Assembly (NCBI RefSeq): GCF_900091595.1
Contig: NZ_FMCW01000034.1
Span: forward strand, 1-39,234
DNA from: Micromonospora haikouensis
GTDB lineage: Bacteria > Actinomycetota > Actinomycetes > Mycobacteriales > Micromonosporaceae
Reading direction: 5' to 3'
Length of the DNA stretch: 39,234 nucleotides
Shown here: in pieces, positions 7,594 through 16,219 of the stretch
How positions within the stretch are numbered: position 1 is the first letter of the stretch
How the letters are laid out: each line of letters starts with the position of its first letter
Notes under the pieces: generated by a model
Databases searched by the model: none
What the model saw: only the letters and a program-made list of their open reading frames with translations
What the model was told of the DNA's origin: nothing
Program-made: the position numbers and the translations under genes

Positions 7594-8772
7594 ATGCGTC
7601 TACCCACGTTGCGCCGGACCCGTAACACCGAGCCGGACACAGTCCTCGGCACCGCGCGCCTCGACCGCCGGACGAAGCGCCTGGTCGGCCGGCTGCGTCC
7701 GGGCGATATCGCGGTCATCGACCACGTCGACCTGGACCGGGTGGCGGCCGATTCGCTGGTGGCGGTCGGTGTCGCCGCCGTCCTCAACGCGAAGCCGTCG
7801 GTCTCCGGCCGTTATCCGAACCTCGGGCCGGAGGTGCTGGTGACCGCCGGCATCCCGCTCCTGGACGACCTGGGCGAGGGGATCTTCGAGCGGGTCCGGG
7901 AGGGCGACACCGTCCGGATCGAGGGCAACACGGTGTTCGTCGGCGGCGAGCCGGTCGCGCACGGCGCGTTGCAGGACGCCGAGTCGGTGGCCAAGGCGAT
8001 GGCCGACGCCCGCGAGGGGCTGTCGGTGCAGTTGGAGGCGTTCGCCGCCAACACGATGGACTATCTCAAGCAGGAGCGCGACCTGCTCCTCGACGGCGTG
8101 GGCGTGCCGGAGATCCAGACCCAGATCCAGGGTCGGCACTGCCTGATCGTGGTCCGTGGCTACGACTACAAGGCCGACCTGGACGTGCTGCGACCGTACA
8201 TCCGGGAGTTCAAGCCGGTGCTGATCGGCGTGGACGGTGGGGCGGACGCGCTGGTCGAGGCCGGCTACACCCCTGACATGATCATCGGTGACATGGACTC
8301 GGTGACCGACGACGTGCTGCGCTGCGGCGCCGAGGTGATCGTGCATGCCTACCCCGACGGCCGGGCCCCGGGGCTGCCCCGGGTCACCGGGCTGGGCGTC
8401 GAGGCGATCACCTTCCCGGCGGCGGCCACCAGCGAGGACCTGGCGATGTTGCTGGCCGACGAGAAGGGCGCCTCGCTGCTGGTGGCGGTGGGCACGCACG
8501 CCACGCTGGTCGAGTTCCTGGACAAGGGCCGGGGCGGGATGGCCTCGACGTTCCTCACCCGGCTCAAGGTCGGCGGGAAGCTGGTGGACGCCAAGGGCGT
8601 GAGCCGGCTCTACCGGCAGAGCATCTCCGGTTCGTCGCTGCTGCTGCTGGTCCTGTCGGCGGTGGCGGCGATGGCCTCGGCCGTCGCGGTCTCCACCGTC
8701 GGCAAGGCGTACCTGGGCGTGGTCAGTGAATGGTGGAACAATTTCGTGTTCCAGCTCGGCCAGCTCTTCTAG
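7594..8772 (+). CDS. steA: SteA-type cytokinetic ring protein, TPK-like fold
   Basis: A 392-residue member of the family containing Rv1697 and Corynebacterium glutamicum SteA, which with SteB is needed for normal septation and sensitivity to cell-wall attack. Residues about 150-320 resemble thiamine pyrophosphokinase (GVDGGADALVEAGYTPDMI then GDMDS), but the C-terminal thiamine-binding part differs. A C-terminal transmembrane segment (SSLLLLVLSAVAAMASAVAV) anchors the protein with its bulk in the cytoplasm. I chose ATG 7594 because AGGA lies 8 bases upstream; ATG 7585 overlaps that site. The mctB/steB gene follows after 28 bases. Confidence 0.88.
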   Translation: MRLPTLRRTRNTEPDTVLGTARLDRRTKRLVGRLRPGDIAVIDHVDLDRVAADSLVAVGVAAVLNAKPSVSGRYPNLGPEVLVTAGIPLLDDLGEGIFERVREGDTVRIEGNTVFVGGEPVAHGALQDAESVAKAMADAREGLSVQLEAFAANTMDYLKQERDLLLDGVGVPEIQTQIQGRHCLIVVRGYDYKADLDVLRPYIREFKPVLIGVDGGADALVEAGYTPDMIIGDMDSVTDDVLRCGAEVIVHAYPDGRAPGLPRVTGLGVEAITFPAAATSEDLAMLLADEKGASLLVAVGTHATLVEFLDKGRGGMASTFLTRLKVGGKLVDAKGVSRLYRQSISGSSLLLLVLSAVAAMASAVAVSTVGKAYLGVVSEWWNNFVFQLGQLF

Positions 8773-8800
8773 CTCCCCGACCGATCAAGAGGCTGCAAGC

Positions 8801-9739
8801 GTGATCAACTTCCGCTACCACGTGGTGTCCCTGACCGCGGTCTTCCTGGCGTTGGCCATCGGCCTGGTCGTCGGCACGGCCGCCCTCAACGGCCCGGTCG
8901 CCGACTCGCTCAAGGAGCGGGTCAACGGGCTGAGCAAGGACAACCAGCAGATGCGCCAGGCGGTCAACAACATGCAGAAGGAGATCGAGCTGGAGGAGCA
9001 GTTCGCCGCCGAGATCGCCCAGGTCGTCCTGCCGGGCAAGCTCACCGGGCGCCGCGTGCTGCTGCTCACCCTGCCCAGCGGGCGCGAGCACACCGAGGGC
9101 GTGCTCAAGATGCTCCAGGTCGGCGGCGCCCAGGTCACCGGCCGGGTCGACCTGCAGGACAAGTTCATCAACCCGGACAACAACAACAACCTGATGGAGC
9201 TGGCCGTGACCGCCGCCCGGCCGAGCGCCCCCGCCTCGGGGCTGCCCGGCAACGGGCACGGGGTGGAGACGTCCAGCGCCCTGCTGGCCAGCGTGCTGCT
9301 GGACCGCGCCGACGGCGAGGCCCCGGCCACCGAGGCCGACCGCCGGGCGGTGCTGGCGTCGTACAGCAACGCCGGTTACCTGACGACCGACGAGAAGGTG
9401 ACCGGGCCCGCCGAGGCGGTGGTGCTGGTCAGCGGTCAGCCGTACGTGGACAAGGACTCCGCCAAGAAGGACGAGTCGGTGGTCAAGGTCGCCGAGCAGT
9501 TCGACCGGACGGGGGCGATCGTGGTGGCCGGCAACGGCTCGGCCGGCGGCAACGTCGTCGCGGTCGTCCGGGGTGACCCGGTGCTGTCGCAGACCATCTC
9601 CACCGTCGACGACGCCAACACCACCCAGGGGCAGCTGGTCACCACGCTCGCCCTGGTGCAGCAGCTCGTGGAGAAGAAGGCGGGCCAGTACGGCGTGGGC
9701 GACAACGCGTCCGCGCTGCTGCCTAGACTGCCCCAGTGA
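8801..9739 (+). CDS. mctB: MctB/SteB family protein (copper export channel-like, SteA partner)
   Basis: A 312-residue protein starting INFRYHVVSLTAVFLALAIG, the conserved N-terminal transmembrane segment of the Rv1698 (MctB) family. A coiled coil follows (about 33-70, LKERVNGLSKDNQQMRQAV), then an alpha/beta extracytoplasmic domain. MctB has been linked to copper efflux in M. tuberculosis; the corynebacterial orthologue SteB works with SteA in cell separation. Pairing with steA here favours the SteB role, but both roles are literature-based. GTG at 8801 is preceded by AAGAGG. The steA and steB genes are 28 bases apart and clearly one operon. Confidence 0.87.
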   Translation: MINFRYHVVSLTAVFLALAIGLVVGTAALNGPVADSLKERVNGLSKDNQQMRQAVNNMQKEIELEEQFAAEIAQVVLPGKLTGRRVLLLTLPSGREHTEGVLKMLQVGGAQVTGRVDLQDKFINPDNNNNLMELAVTAARPSAPASGLPGNGHGVETSSALLASVLLDRADGEAPATEADRRAVLASYSNAGYLTTDEKVTGPAEAVVLVSGQPYVDKDSAKKDESVVKVAEQFDRTGAIVVAGNGSAGGNVVAVVRGDPVLSQTISTVDDANTTQGQLVTTLALVQQLVEKKAGQYGVGDNASALLPRLPQ

Positions 9740-9806
9740 GCGAACGACGTACCCGGGTGTCCGATCCTTCCCGCCGTGCGTGCGGCGTACCGAACGGGGT
9801 GACCGC

Positions 9807-10673
9807 GTGAGCCTGCTGGGACGCCTGCTGATCGTCGGGGCCGGCGCCGCCGCCGCCCGGTACGCGCTGCGCGAGGTGCGCACCTCGCCGGCCGCCCCGG
9901 CGCTGGAGCGCACCAACTTCCGGGGCCGCACCGTCACCCTCGCCGCCGGGCCGGCGCTCGCCGCCGGTGCCGCCGCGGCCGGGGCGTTCGGCGCGTCCAG
10001 CGCCCCCGCCGGCGCCGCCGCGCTGGTGGCCGGCGTGGGCGGGGGAGCGGTCGGGGTCTACGACGACGTGGTGGGCGCCCGACCCGAGCAGAAGGCCGCC
10101 AAGGGCTTCGCCGGGCACCTCGCCGCCCTGCGTGAGGGCCGGGTCACCGCCGGGCTCGTCAAGATCGTCGGGGTGGGCGCGACAGGGCTGGCCGCGTCGG
10201 CGCTGCTCGCCGCCGACCGGGCCGTCTCCGCCCACCCCCGCCGCCAGCGGCACGGCGCGGTGGGTCGCACCGCCGACGTGCTCCTCGGCGCCGGGGTGAT
10301 CGCCGGCACCGCCAACCTGCTCAACCTGCTCGACCTGCGGCCGGGGCGGGCGCTGAAGTCCGCGCTGCTGCTCGGCGCGCCGCTGACCGGGGGCCCGCAC
10401 GGTGGGATCGCCGCCGGGGCGGTGGGCGCCGCCGCCGGCCTGCTCGCCGACGACCTCGACGAGCAGGTGATGGTCGGCGACGGCGGCGCCAACGCGATCG
10501 GCGCGGTGCTCGGGGTGGCTCTCGCCGCCCGCACCGGGCCGCTGGGCCGGGCCGGCCTGCTCGCCGTGCTCGCCGGGCTCACCGCCGCCAGCGAGAAGGT
10601 CAGCTTCACCCAGGTCATCCAGGCCACTCCGGGCCTGCGCGAGCTGGACGCGCTGGGCCGGCGCACCGACTGA
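9807..10673 (+). CDS. MraY/WecA-like polyprenyl-phosphate glycosylphosphotransferase homologue
   Basis: A 288-residue multi-pass protein related to family-4 UDP-sugar:polyprenyl-phosphate transferases. Recognisable pieces are VYDDVVG (the DD pair of the MraY-like active site, near 90), NLLNLLDLRPGRA near 170 (the NxxNxxD motif) and VGDGGANAIGAVLG near 225. The membrane segments are Ala/Gly-rich. It is shorter than MraY (about 360) and the N-terminal helices look reduced, so activity is uncertain. Position between steB and murJ suggests a role in lipid-linked envelope precursor metabolism. GTG at 9807 (SLLGRLLIVGAG) begins immediately before the first membrane segment. Confidence 0.7.
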   Translation: MSLLGRLLIVGAGAAAARYALREVRTSPAAPALERTNFRGRTVTLAAGPALAAGAAAAGAFGASSAPAGAAALVAGVGGGAVGVYDDVVGARPEQKAAKGFAGHLAALREGRVTAGLVKIVGVGATGLAASALLAADRAVSAHPRRQRHGAVGRTADVLLGAGVIAGTANLLNLLDLRPGRALKSALLLGAPLTGGPHGGIAAGAVGAAAGLLADDLDEQVMVGDGGANAIGAVLGVALAARTGPLGRAGLLAVLAGLTAASEKVSFTQVIQATPGLRELDALGRRTD

Positions 10674-10765
10674 CGTGCGCCCGGTGCCCATGAGCCCGGC
10701 AACGCCGGCGCGGCGAACGGCCGACGTGCGGGCCGCCGCGACCGACGGGAAGGCCCCCTGCTGAC

Positions 10766-12463
10766 GTGAAGAACCCGGCACCCCTCGCCGGCGCCGGCCG
10801 GGTGGCCGGGGCGGCGGCCCTCATCGCGGTGCTCACCGTGGTCAGCCGGCTCGCCGGCTTCGGCCGGACGATGGTGTTCACCTGGACACTGGACTTCAGC
10901 GACCTCGGTGACATGTACGTGGTCGCCAACATCGCGCCGAACATCATCTTCGAGATCGTGGCCGGCGGGGCACTGGCGAGCCTGGTGGTGCCGCTGCTGG
11001 CCGGCCCGGTCGCGGCGGGCGACCGGCGGGCCGTCGGCGCGACCACCGGCGCCCTGCTGACCTGGACGCTGACCCTGCTGGTGCCCCTCGCGGCGCTGGT
11101 GGCGCTGCTGGCCGGGCCGATCGTCGAGGCGCTCAGCTCCGGCCGCAGCCCCGCCGAGCTGGCCGCCGGGGCGCGCATGCTGCGGGTCTTCGCCCCCCAG
11201 CTGCCGCTCTACGGCATCGGCATCGTGCTCACCGGGGTGCTCCAGGCGCACCGCCGCTTCGCCTGGCCCGTCATCGCCCCGCTGCTGTCCAGCCTCACCG
11301 TGATCGTGGTCTACCTGACCTTCGGCGGCGTCGAGGGACGGGGGGCCACCGTCGCCGGGGTGAGCCGGGGCGGGGAGCTGGTCCTGAGCGGCGGCACCAC
11401 CCTCGGCGTGGTCGTGCTGTCGCTGTCGCTGCTGATTCCGCTGCGCCGCCTCGGCCTGCGGCTGCGCTTCGGGTACGCGTTCGACGCCGACGCCCGGGCC
11501 CGGGTCGGCGGGCTCGCGGCGGCCGGGGCGGTCACGGTGGCCGCCCAGCAGATCGCCCTCGCGCTGGTCGTCAAGAGCGCCTCCGGGGGCCCGACCGGTT
11601 CCGTCCAGGCGTTCAACCTGGCCCAGACGATGTACCTGCTGCCCTGGGCGGTGCTCGCCGTGCCGCTCGCGGTCGCCGCGTACCCGACCCTGGCGGCGGC
11701 GTCGGCGGCCGGCGACGAACCGGCGTACCGGGACACCCTCGCCACCACCACCCGGGGGGTGCTGCTGTTCAGCTGCCTCGGCGCGGCGGCCCTCGCCGGC
11801 ACCGCCGCCCCGGTCGCCGCCTTCTTCCGTCCGGCCGACCCGGCCCCGGTGGCCGCCGCGATCGCCGGCTTCGCCCCCGGCCTGCTCGGCTACGGGCTGT
11901 TCGCGGTGCTCTCCCGCGCCCTCTACGCCCGCGGCGACACCCGGCCGGCCACCGTGGCCGTCACCGTCGGCTGGCTGGCGGTGCCGCTGGCCGTCGTCCC
12001 CCTCGCCGCGCTGCTGCCCCGCGCCGACCGGGTGCTCGCGGTGACCCTGGCCAACTCCGCCGGCATGCTGCTGCTCGGCGTCCTGCTGGTCGTCGCGGCG
12101 CGCCGCGCGGCGGGGCCCGCCGCGCTGGCCGGGGCGGCCCGCGCGGGAGCGGCGGGGCTGCTCGGCGGGGCGCTCGCGGCGCTCGCCGGGGCGGCCACCG
12201 CGCATGCCCTGGCCGGGCGCGGGGCCGGCACCCCGACGACACTCGCGGCCCTCGTGCAGGGCATGCTGTCTGCAGCCGTGGTCGGGGTCGTGTTCCTCGC
12301 CGTGGCGTACCTGGCCGACCGGCGGGACGTGCGGCCGCTGCTCGCCGCCGTGGGTCGCCGGTTGCCCGGTGCGCTGCGGCGCGGCGGGCGTTCCGGTGGG
12401 CCCCGGCAGCGCGACGTGGTCGGTCCGGAACGGGGCGACGGGAAGGAGACGGTGTCCGGGTGA
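10766..12463 (+). CDS. murJ: Lipid II flippase MurJ family protein
   Basis: A 565-residue MOP-superfamily flippase with about 14 transmembrane segments. The N-terminal part ALIAVLTVVSRLAGFGRT and the following ANIAPNIIFEIVAGGALASL match the MviN/MurJ signature. It would move lipid II or a related lipid-linked precursor outward across the membrane. The loops carry the expected Arg residues. Actinobacteria often have two or more MurJ-like proteins, so this may not be the essential copy; the mycobacterial MurJ with pseudokinase and extracellular domains is a different architecture, and those domains are absent here. GTG start. The GT4 glycosyltransferase follows after 52 bases. Confidence 0.88.
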   Translation: MKNPAPLAGAGRVAGAAALIAVLTVVSRLAGFGRTMVFTWTLDFSDLGDMYVVANIAPNIIFEIVAGGALASLVVPLLAGPVAAGDRRAVGATTGALLTWTLTLLVPLAALVALLAGPIVEALSSGRSPAELAAGARMLRVFAPQLPLYGIGIVLTGVLQAHRRFAWPVIAPLLSSLTVIVVYLTFGGVEGRGATVAGVSRGGELVLSGGTTLGVVVLSLSLLIPLRRLGLRLRFGYAFDADARARVGGLAAAGAVTVAAQQIALALVVKSASGGPTGSVQAFNLAQTMYLLPWAVLAVPLAVAAYPTLAAASAAGDEPAYRDTLATTTRGVLLFSCLGAAALAGTAAPVAAFFRPADPAPVAAAIAGFAPGLLGYGLFAVLSRALYARGDTRPATVAVTVGWLAVPLAVVPLAALLPRADRVLAVTLANSAGMLLLGVLLVVAARRAAGPAALAGAARAGAAGLLGGALAALAGAATAHALAGRGAGTPTTLAALVQGMLSAAVVGVVFLAVAYLADRRDVRPLLAAVGRRLPGALRRGGRSGGPRQRDVVGPERGDGKETVSG

Positions 12464-12515
12464 GCGGGACGACGGGCGGCCGACCGGGGGTGGCGGTGGA
12501 CCGGAGGTGGTCGCG

Positions 12516-13682
12516 GTGACGGGCGCGACACCGGCACCCGGGCAGCACGGCACCGTGGCGCTGTTGCTCGCTTCCAGCACCGGCGGCGTCGGCCAACACG
12601 TCCGTTCCGTCGCCCGGGGCCTCGCCGCGGCGGGCCGCACCGTGCTGGTCTGCGGGCCCGCCGCCACCGAGGACCAGTTCGACTTCACCGGCGTCGGGGC
12701 CCGCTTCCAGCCCGTCGAGATCCCGGTCAGCCCGACTCCCGCCGACGCCCGGGCCGTGGCCGCGCTGCGCCGCGCGCTGGCCGCCGAACCGGTCGCGGTC
12801 GTGCACGCGCACGGGCTGCGCGCCGGGCTCGTCGCCGTCCTGGCCCGGCCGGCGGCCCCGGTCGTGGTCACCTGGCACAACGCGGTGCTCGCCCGGGGGT
12901 TGCGCGGCGGGCTGTCCCGGCTGGCCGAACGGGTCGTCGCCCGGGGCACCCGGGTCGCCCTCGGCGCCAGCGCAGACCTGGTCGAGCGCGCCGCCGCCCT
13001 CGGCGCCGCCGACGCCCGGCTGGCCCCGGTCGCCGCGCCGGCGCTGCCCGCGCCGCGTCGCCGCCGGTCCGCCGTCCGCGCCGAGTTCGCGGTCGCCGCC
13101 GGCCAACCGCTGATCCTCTCCGTGGGCCGGCTGCACCCCCAGAAGCGGTACGACGTGCTGGTCGACGCCGCCGCCCGGTGGCGCGGCCGGACCCCGCCGC
13201 CGGTGGTGGTGATCGCCGGCAGCGGCCCGGCGTACCTGCCCCTCGCCGCCCGGATCTCCGCCGCCCGGGCCCCGGTCACCCTGCTCGGGCACCGCACCGA
13301 CGTGGCCGACCTGCTCGCCGGCGCCGACCTGGCCGTGGTGACCAGCGACTGGGAGGCCCGCCAGTTGTTCGCGCAGGAGGCGCTGCGGGCCGGCGTACCG
13401 CTGGTGGCGACCGCCGTCGGCGGCCTGCCGGAACTGGTCGGCGACGCCGCGGTGCTGGTGCCCCCGGGCGACGTCGACGCGGTCGACGCGGCCGTGCGCG
13501 CGCTGCTCGACGACGACGACCGGCGGGCCGAGCTGGGCCGTCGCGGTGCCGCGCGGGCGGCGACGTGGCCCACCGAGGCGGACACCGTCGCCCAGTTGGC
13601 CGCGCTCTACGCGGAGCTGACCGGCGACACCAGCGGCCCGGCCGCCCCCGGCGCGGACGCCCCGTCGACGGGACGCCGGTGA
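12516..13682 (+). CDS. GT4-family glycosyltransferase
   Basis: A 388-residue GT-B glycosyltransferase. The N-terminal domain starts VALLLASSTGGVGQHVRSVARGL, with the glycine-rich acceptor-side loop. The C-terminal domain has ILSVGRLHPQKRYDVLVDA near 205 (usual start of the second Rossmann domain) and FAQEALRAGVPLVATAVGGLPELV near 290 with the nucleotide-sugar binding E-x7-E-like region. The exact sugar and acceptor cannot be read. GTG at 12516 follows GGAGG by 8 bases; an earlier in-frame GTG at 12507 overlaps that site. The stop overlaps the next ATG (TGATG). Neighbouring murJ and the MraY-like gene suggest envelope glycan synthesis. Confidence 0.85.
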   Translation: MTGATPAPGQHGTVALLLASSTGGVGQHVRSVARGLAAAGRTVLVCGPAATEDQFDFTGVGARFQPVEIPVSPTPADARAVAALRRALAAEPVAVVHAHGLRAGLVAVLARPAAPVVVTWHNAVLARGLRGGLSRLAERVVARGTRVALGASADLVERAAALGAADARLAPVAAPALPAPRRRRSAVRAEFAVAAGQPLILSVGRLHPQKRYDVLVDAAARWRGRTPPPVVVIAGSGPAYLPLAARISAARAPVTLLGHRTDVADLLAGADLAVVTSDWEARQLFAQEALRAGVPLVATAVGGLPELVGDAAVLVPPGDVDAVDAAVRALLDDDDRRAELGRRGAARAATWPTEADTVAQLAALYAELTGDTSGPAAPGADAPSTGRR

Positions 13683-16039
13683 TGCTGCGCGCACTGAAGC
13701 CGGTGCTGCTGCGCAGGCTGCCGCCGGTCCTGCTGACCCTGCTCGTCGTGGTGCTGGGGGTGACGGCCCTCGCCGCCCGGCCCGCCACCGAGACGCCCCG
13801 GCGCACCGCCGACTTCGTGGTGCTCGTCGGGGTGGCCGGCCTGCGCTGGGACGACGTCGACCCGCAGACCACCCCGACGCTGTGGCGGATGGCCCAGCAG
13901 GGCTCGATCGGCTCCCTGTCGGTGCGTTCCGCCCACCGGCCCACCTGCCCCGTCGACGGTTGGCTGACCCTGGGCGCCGGCAACTTCGCCGCCTGGAACG
14001 GCAGCCGGGGCGGCGGCGTGTGCCCGCCGGCCGGGGTGACGGTCGAGCAGCCCGACGGCATCGGCGCGAACCTGCCCGACCAGGAGAGCGTCGTGCAACA
14101 CAACCAGCAGCGCCTGCCCTGGGGCGCGGTGCCCGGGGCGCTGGCGGAGTCGCTGCGCTGCTCGGTCGCCGTCGGCCCCGGCGCGGCGGTGGCCGCCGCC
14201 CGCCCGTTCGGCCGCGTCGACCGGTACGCTGCGGCGCTGCCCGACGACCCGGCCCCGCTGCTCGGCTCCTGCGTGCTGAGCGTCGTCGACCTCGGCACCG
14301 TCGCCGGCGACGACCGGGCGGCCCGGGCCGAGCAGGCCCGCCGGGCCGACGCCGACCTGGCCCGGGTCCTCGCCGGCCGGCCCCCGCGCTCCCTGGTGCT
14401 GGTCGCCGGGATCTCCGACACCGACCTGCCGTCGCGGCTGCACGTCGCCGTCGCCGACGGGCCGGGCTGGGAACGGGGCTGGCTCACCTCGCCGACCACC
14501 GGCCGGGAGGGATACCTGCAACTGGTCGACCTCGCGCCGACGGCGCTCGCCGCGCTGGGCCGGCCGATGCCGGAACGGCTGTTCATCGGCCGACCCGCCC
14601 TCTCCGTCGGCGGCCGCCCGGCGGACCTGCCCACCGCGATCGCCGCGCCGGCCGACGCCGACCGGGAGGCCGCCGCCCAGCGGCGGGTCGCCGGCTGGTT
14701 CTTCGCCCTGCTCGCCGGCGCGCAGGTGCTGCTGGCCGTGGCGGTGCTGCCGCTGCTGCGCCGCGCCCGCCGCCACGCCGGGCCCGTCGGCCCGGCACCG
14801 GTGCCCCGGCGGGTGGTGGCCGTGGTCGAACTGCTGCTGATCGCCGCCGCCCTCGCGGTGCCGGCGGCCCTGCTCGCTGACGTGGTGCCGTGGTGGCGCG
14901 GCGACCACGCCGGCTGGTGGTTCGCCGCGACCACCGTGCTGCTGCTGGTCGGGGCGACCGCCGCTGTGCGGTTCGCCCCCGGGCGCGACGCGACGCTCGG
15001 GCCGCTGGGCGCGGTCGCCGGCCTGGCCACCCTCGTGGTCGCCGCCGACGTGCTCACCGGCGCCCGGTTGCAGCTCAACGGGGTGACCGGCTATTCGGCG
15101 CTGGAGGGCGGCCGGTTCTCCGGCCTGGGCACCGTCGGGCTCGGCGTGTTCGCCGCCGGGTCGCTGCTGTGCGCCGGCTGGCTGGCCCAGCGGGTCCACC
15201 GCCGGTGGCGGCCCATGGTGGTCGTCGCCGTCGGCGGGGCCGCCGTGGTGGTGGTCGGCAGCCCCTACCTCGGCGCGGACTCCATCGGCGCGATCGCGCT
15301 GACGGCCGGGGTGAGCGTGGCCGCCGCGATCAGCACCGGCGGCTGGCTGACGGTCAGCCGGCTGGTCTGGGCGGGCATGGCGGGGCTCGCGGTCATGATC
15401 GGATTCGCGGTGGTCGACCTGCGCCGGCCGGCGACCGAACGGGGCAGCCTCGGCCGGTTCCTGGCCGCCCTCGGCGACGGCACCGGCGGGCTGACCGTCC
15501 ACCGGTCCAGCACGGCCAACTTCGAGACCCTGGTCAACAGCCCGCTCACGGTGCTGGCCCTGGCCGGTGCCCTGCTGGTCTGGTTCGCGCTGCTCCAACC
15601 GTGGGGCGGGCTGATGCGGCTGTTCGGCATCTACCCGGCGATGCGGGCCGCGATGGCCGGCACGGGCGTGGCCGCCGGCCTCGGCGGGCTGCTCGGCGGC
15701 TCCGCGCTCGACGTGGCCGGCGCCGCCGGCGCGCTGGTGGTGCCGATGGCGGCGCTCGCGGCGCTGCGGGTGCTCGACCACTCCACCGACCGGACCCAGC
15801 CGGGCGACGGCGGCCCCGCCAACGGCCGGCTCGGCGTCGCCCCGCCGGGCGGCCCGGACCGCCCCGACGCCGACGACGGGACCGGGGCCGGCGAGCAGAC
15901 GTCGCCCGGCGACGCGACCGCGTCGCCGCCCGCCGACCCGCCCCCCGCCGACGGGGTCGCGGGCGGCGGCGGCGGGGACGCGCCGGACCGGGCCACCGGG
16001 CGGGCCGCCCGCGCATCGACGGGGGTCGCGACGGCCTGA
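13682..16039 (+). CDS. Large membrane protein with alkaline-phosphatase-like N-terminal domain
   Basis: A 785-residue protein. There is one transmembrane segment near 10-35. A soluble domain (about 40-335) begins DFVVLVGVAGLRWDDVD then TPTLWRMAQQGSIGSLSV, resembling the start of alkaline-phosphatase/phosphodiesterase-superfamily domains; the usual metal-binding pattern is not clearly complete. About ten membrane segments (about 340-700) follow, then a Pro/Gly/Asp-rich tail of about 85 residues. Similar proteins lie upstream of pyrG in related actinobacteria as unnamed membrane proteins. The extracytoplasmic domain may modify a lipid-linked glycan or teichoic-type polymer; this is inference. 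ATG overlaps the glycosyltransferase stop; GTG at 13679 is an alternative adding one residue. The enzymatic role is unknown. Confidence 0.7.
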   Translation: MLRALKPVLLRRLPPVLLTLLVVVLGVTALAARPATETPRRTADFVVLVGVAGLRWDDVDPQTTPTLWRMAQQGSIGSLSVRSAHRPTCPVDGWLTLGAGNFAAWNGSRGGGVCPPAGVTVEQPDGIGANLPDQESVVQHNQQRLPWGAVPGALAESLRCSVAVGPGAAVAAARPFGRVDRYAAALPDDPAPLLGSCVLSVVDLGTVAGDDRAARAEQARRADADLARVLAGRPPRSLVLVAGISDTDLPSRLHVAVADGPGWERGWLTSPTTGREGYLQLVDLAPTALAALGRPMPERLFIGRPALSVGGRPADLPTAIAAPADADREAAAQRRVAGWFFALLAGAQVLLAVAVLPLLRRARRHAGPVGPAPVPRRVVAVVELLLIAAALAVPAALLADVVPWWRGDHAGWWFAATTVLLLVGATAAVRFAPGRDATLGPLGAVAGLATLVVAADVLTGARLQLNGVTGYSALEGGRFSGLGTVGLGVFAAGSLLCAGWLAQRVHRRWRPMVVVAVGGAAVVVVGSPYLGADSIGAIALTAGVSVAAAISTGGWLTVSRLVWAGMAGLAVMIGFAVVDLRRPATERGSLGRFLAALGDGTGGLTVHRSSTANFETLVNSPLTVLALAGALLVWFALLQPWGGLMRLFGIYPAMRAAMAGTGVAAGLGGLLGGSALDVAGAAGALVVPMAALAALRVLDHSTDRTQPGDGGPANGRLGVAPPGGPDRPDADDGTGAGEQTSPGDATASPPADPPPADGVAGGGGGDAPDRATGRAARASTGVATA

Positions 16040-16219
16040 CCTGGTGCGCCGCCCGGCCGGGCGACCTCGGGTGCGGCCTGCGGACCCGGCCAGGGGAGGT
16101 GTTACCGTGGAGTCCCGTGGATCGCGTGATCACTTGGCCCGCAGCCGGCACGGCCGGTTGTTCGGCACTGATCGGCACGACGGTCTGCACGACCGCGACG
16201 GACGACACGGGAGCAGGCC

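Noticed and set aside
10058..13585. A reverse-strand open frame of about 1175 codons across murJ and the glycosyltransferase
   Set aside because: It is the antisense shadow of strongly GC3-biased genes; composition is Arg/Pro/Ala-rich low complexity and the forward genes have clear family motifs.
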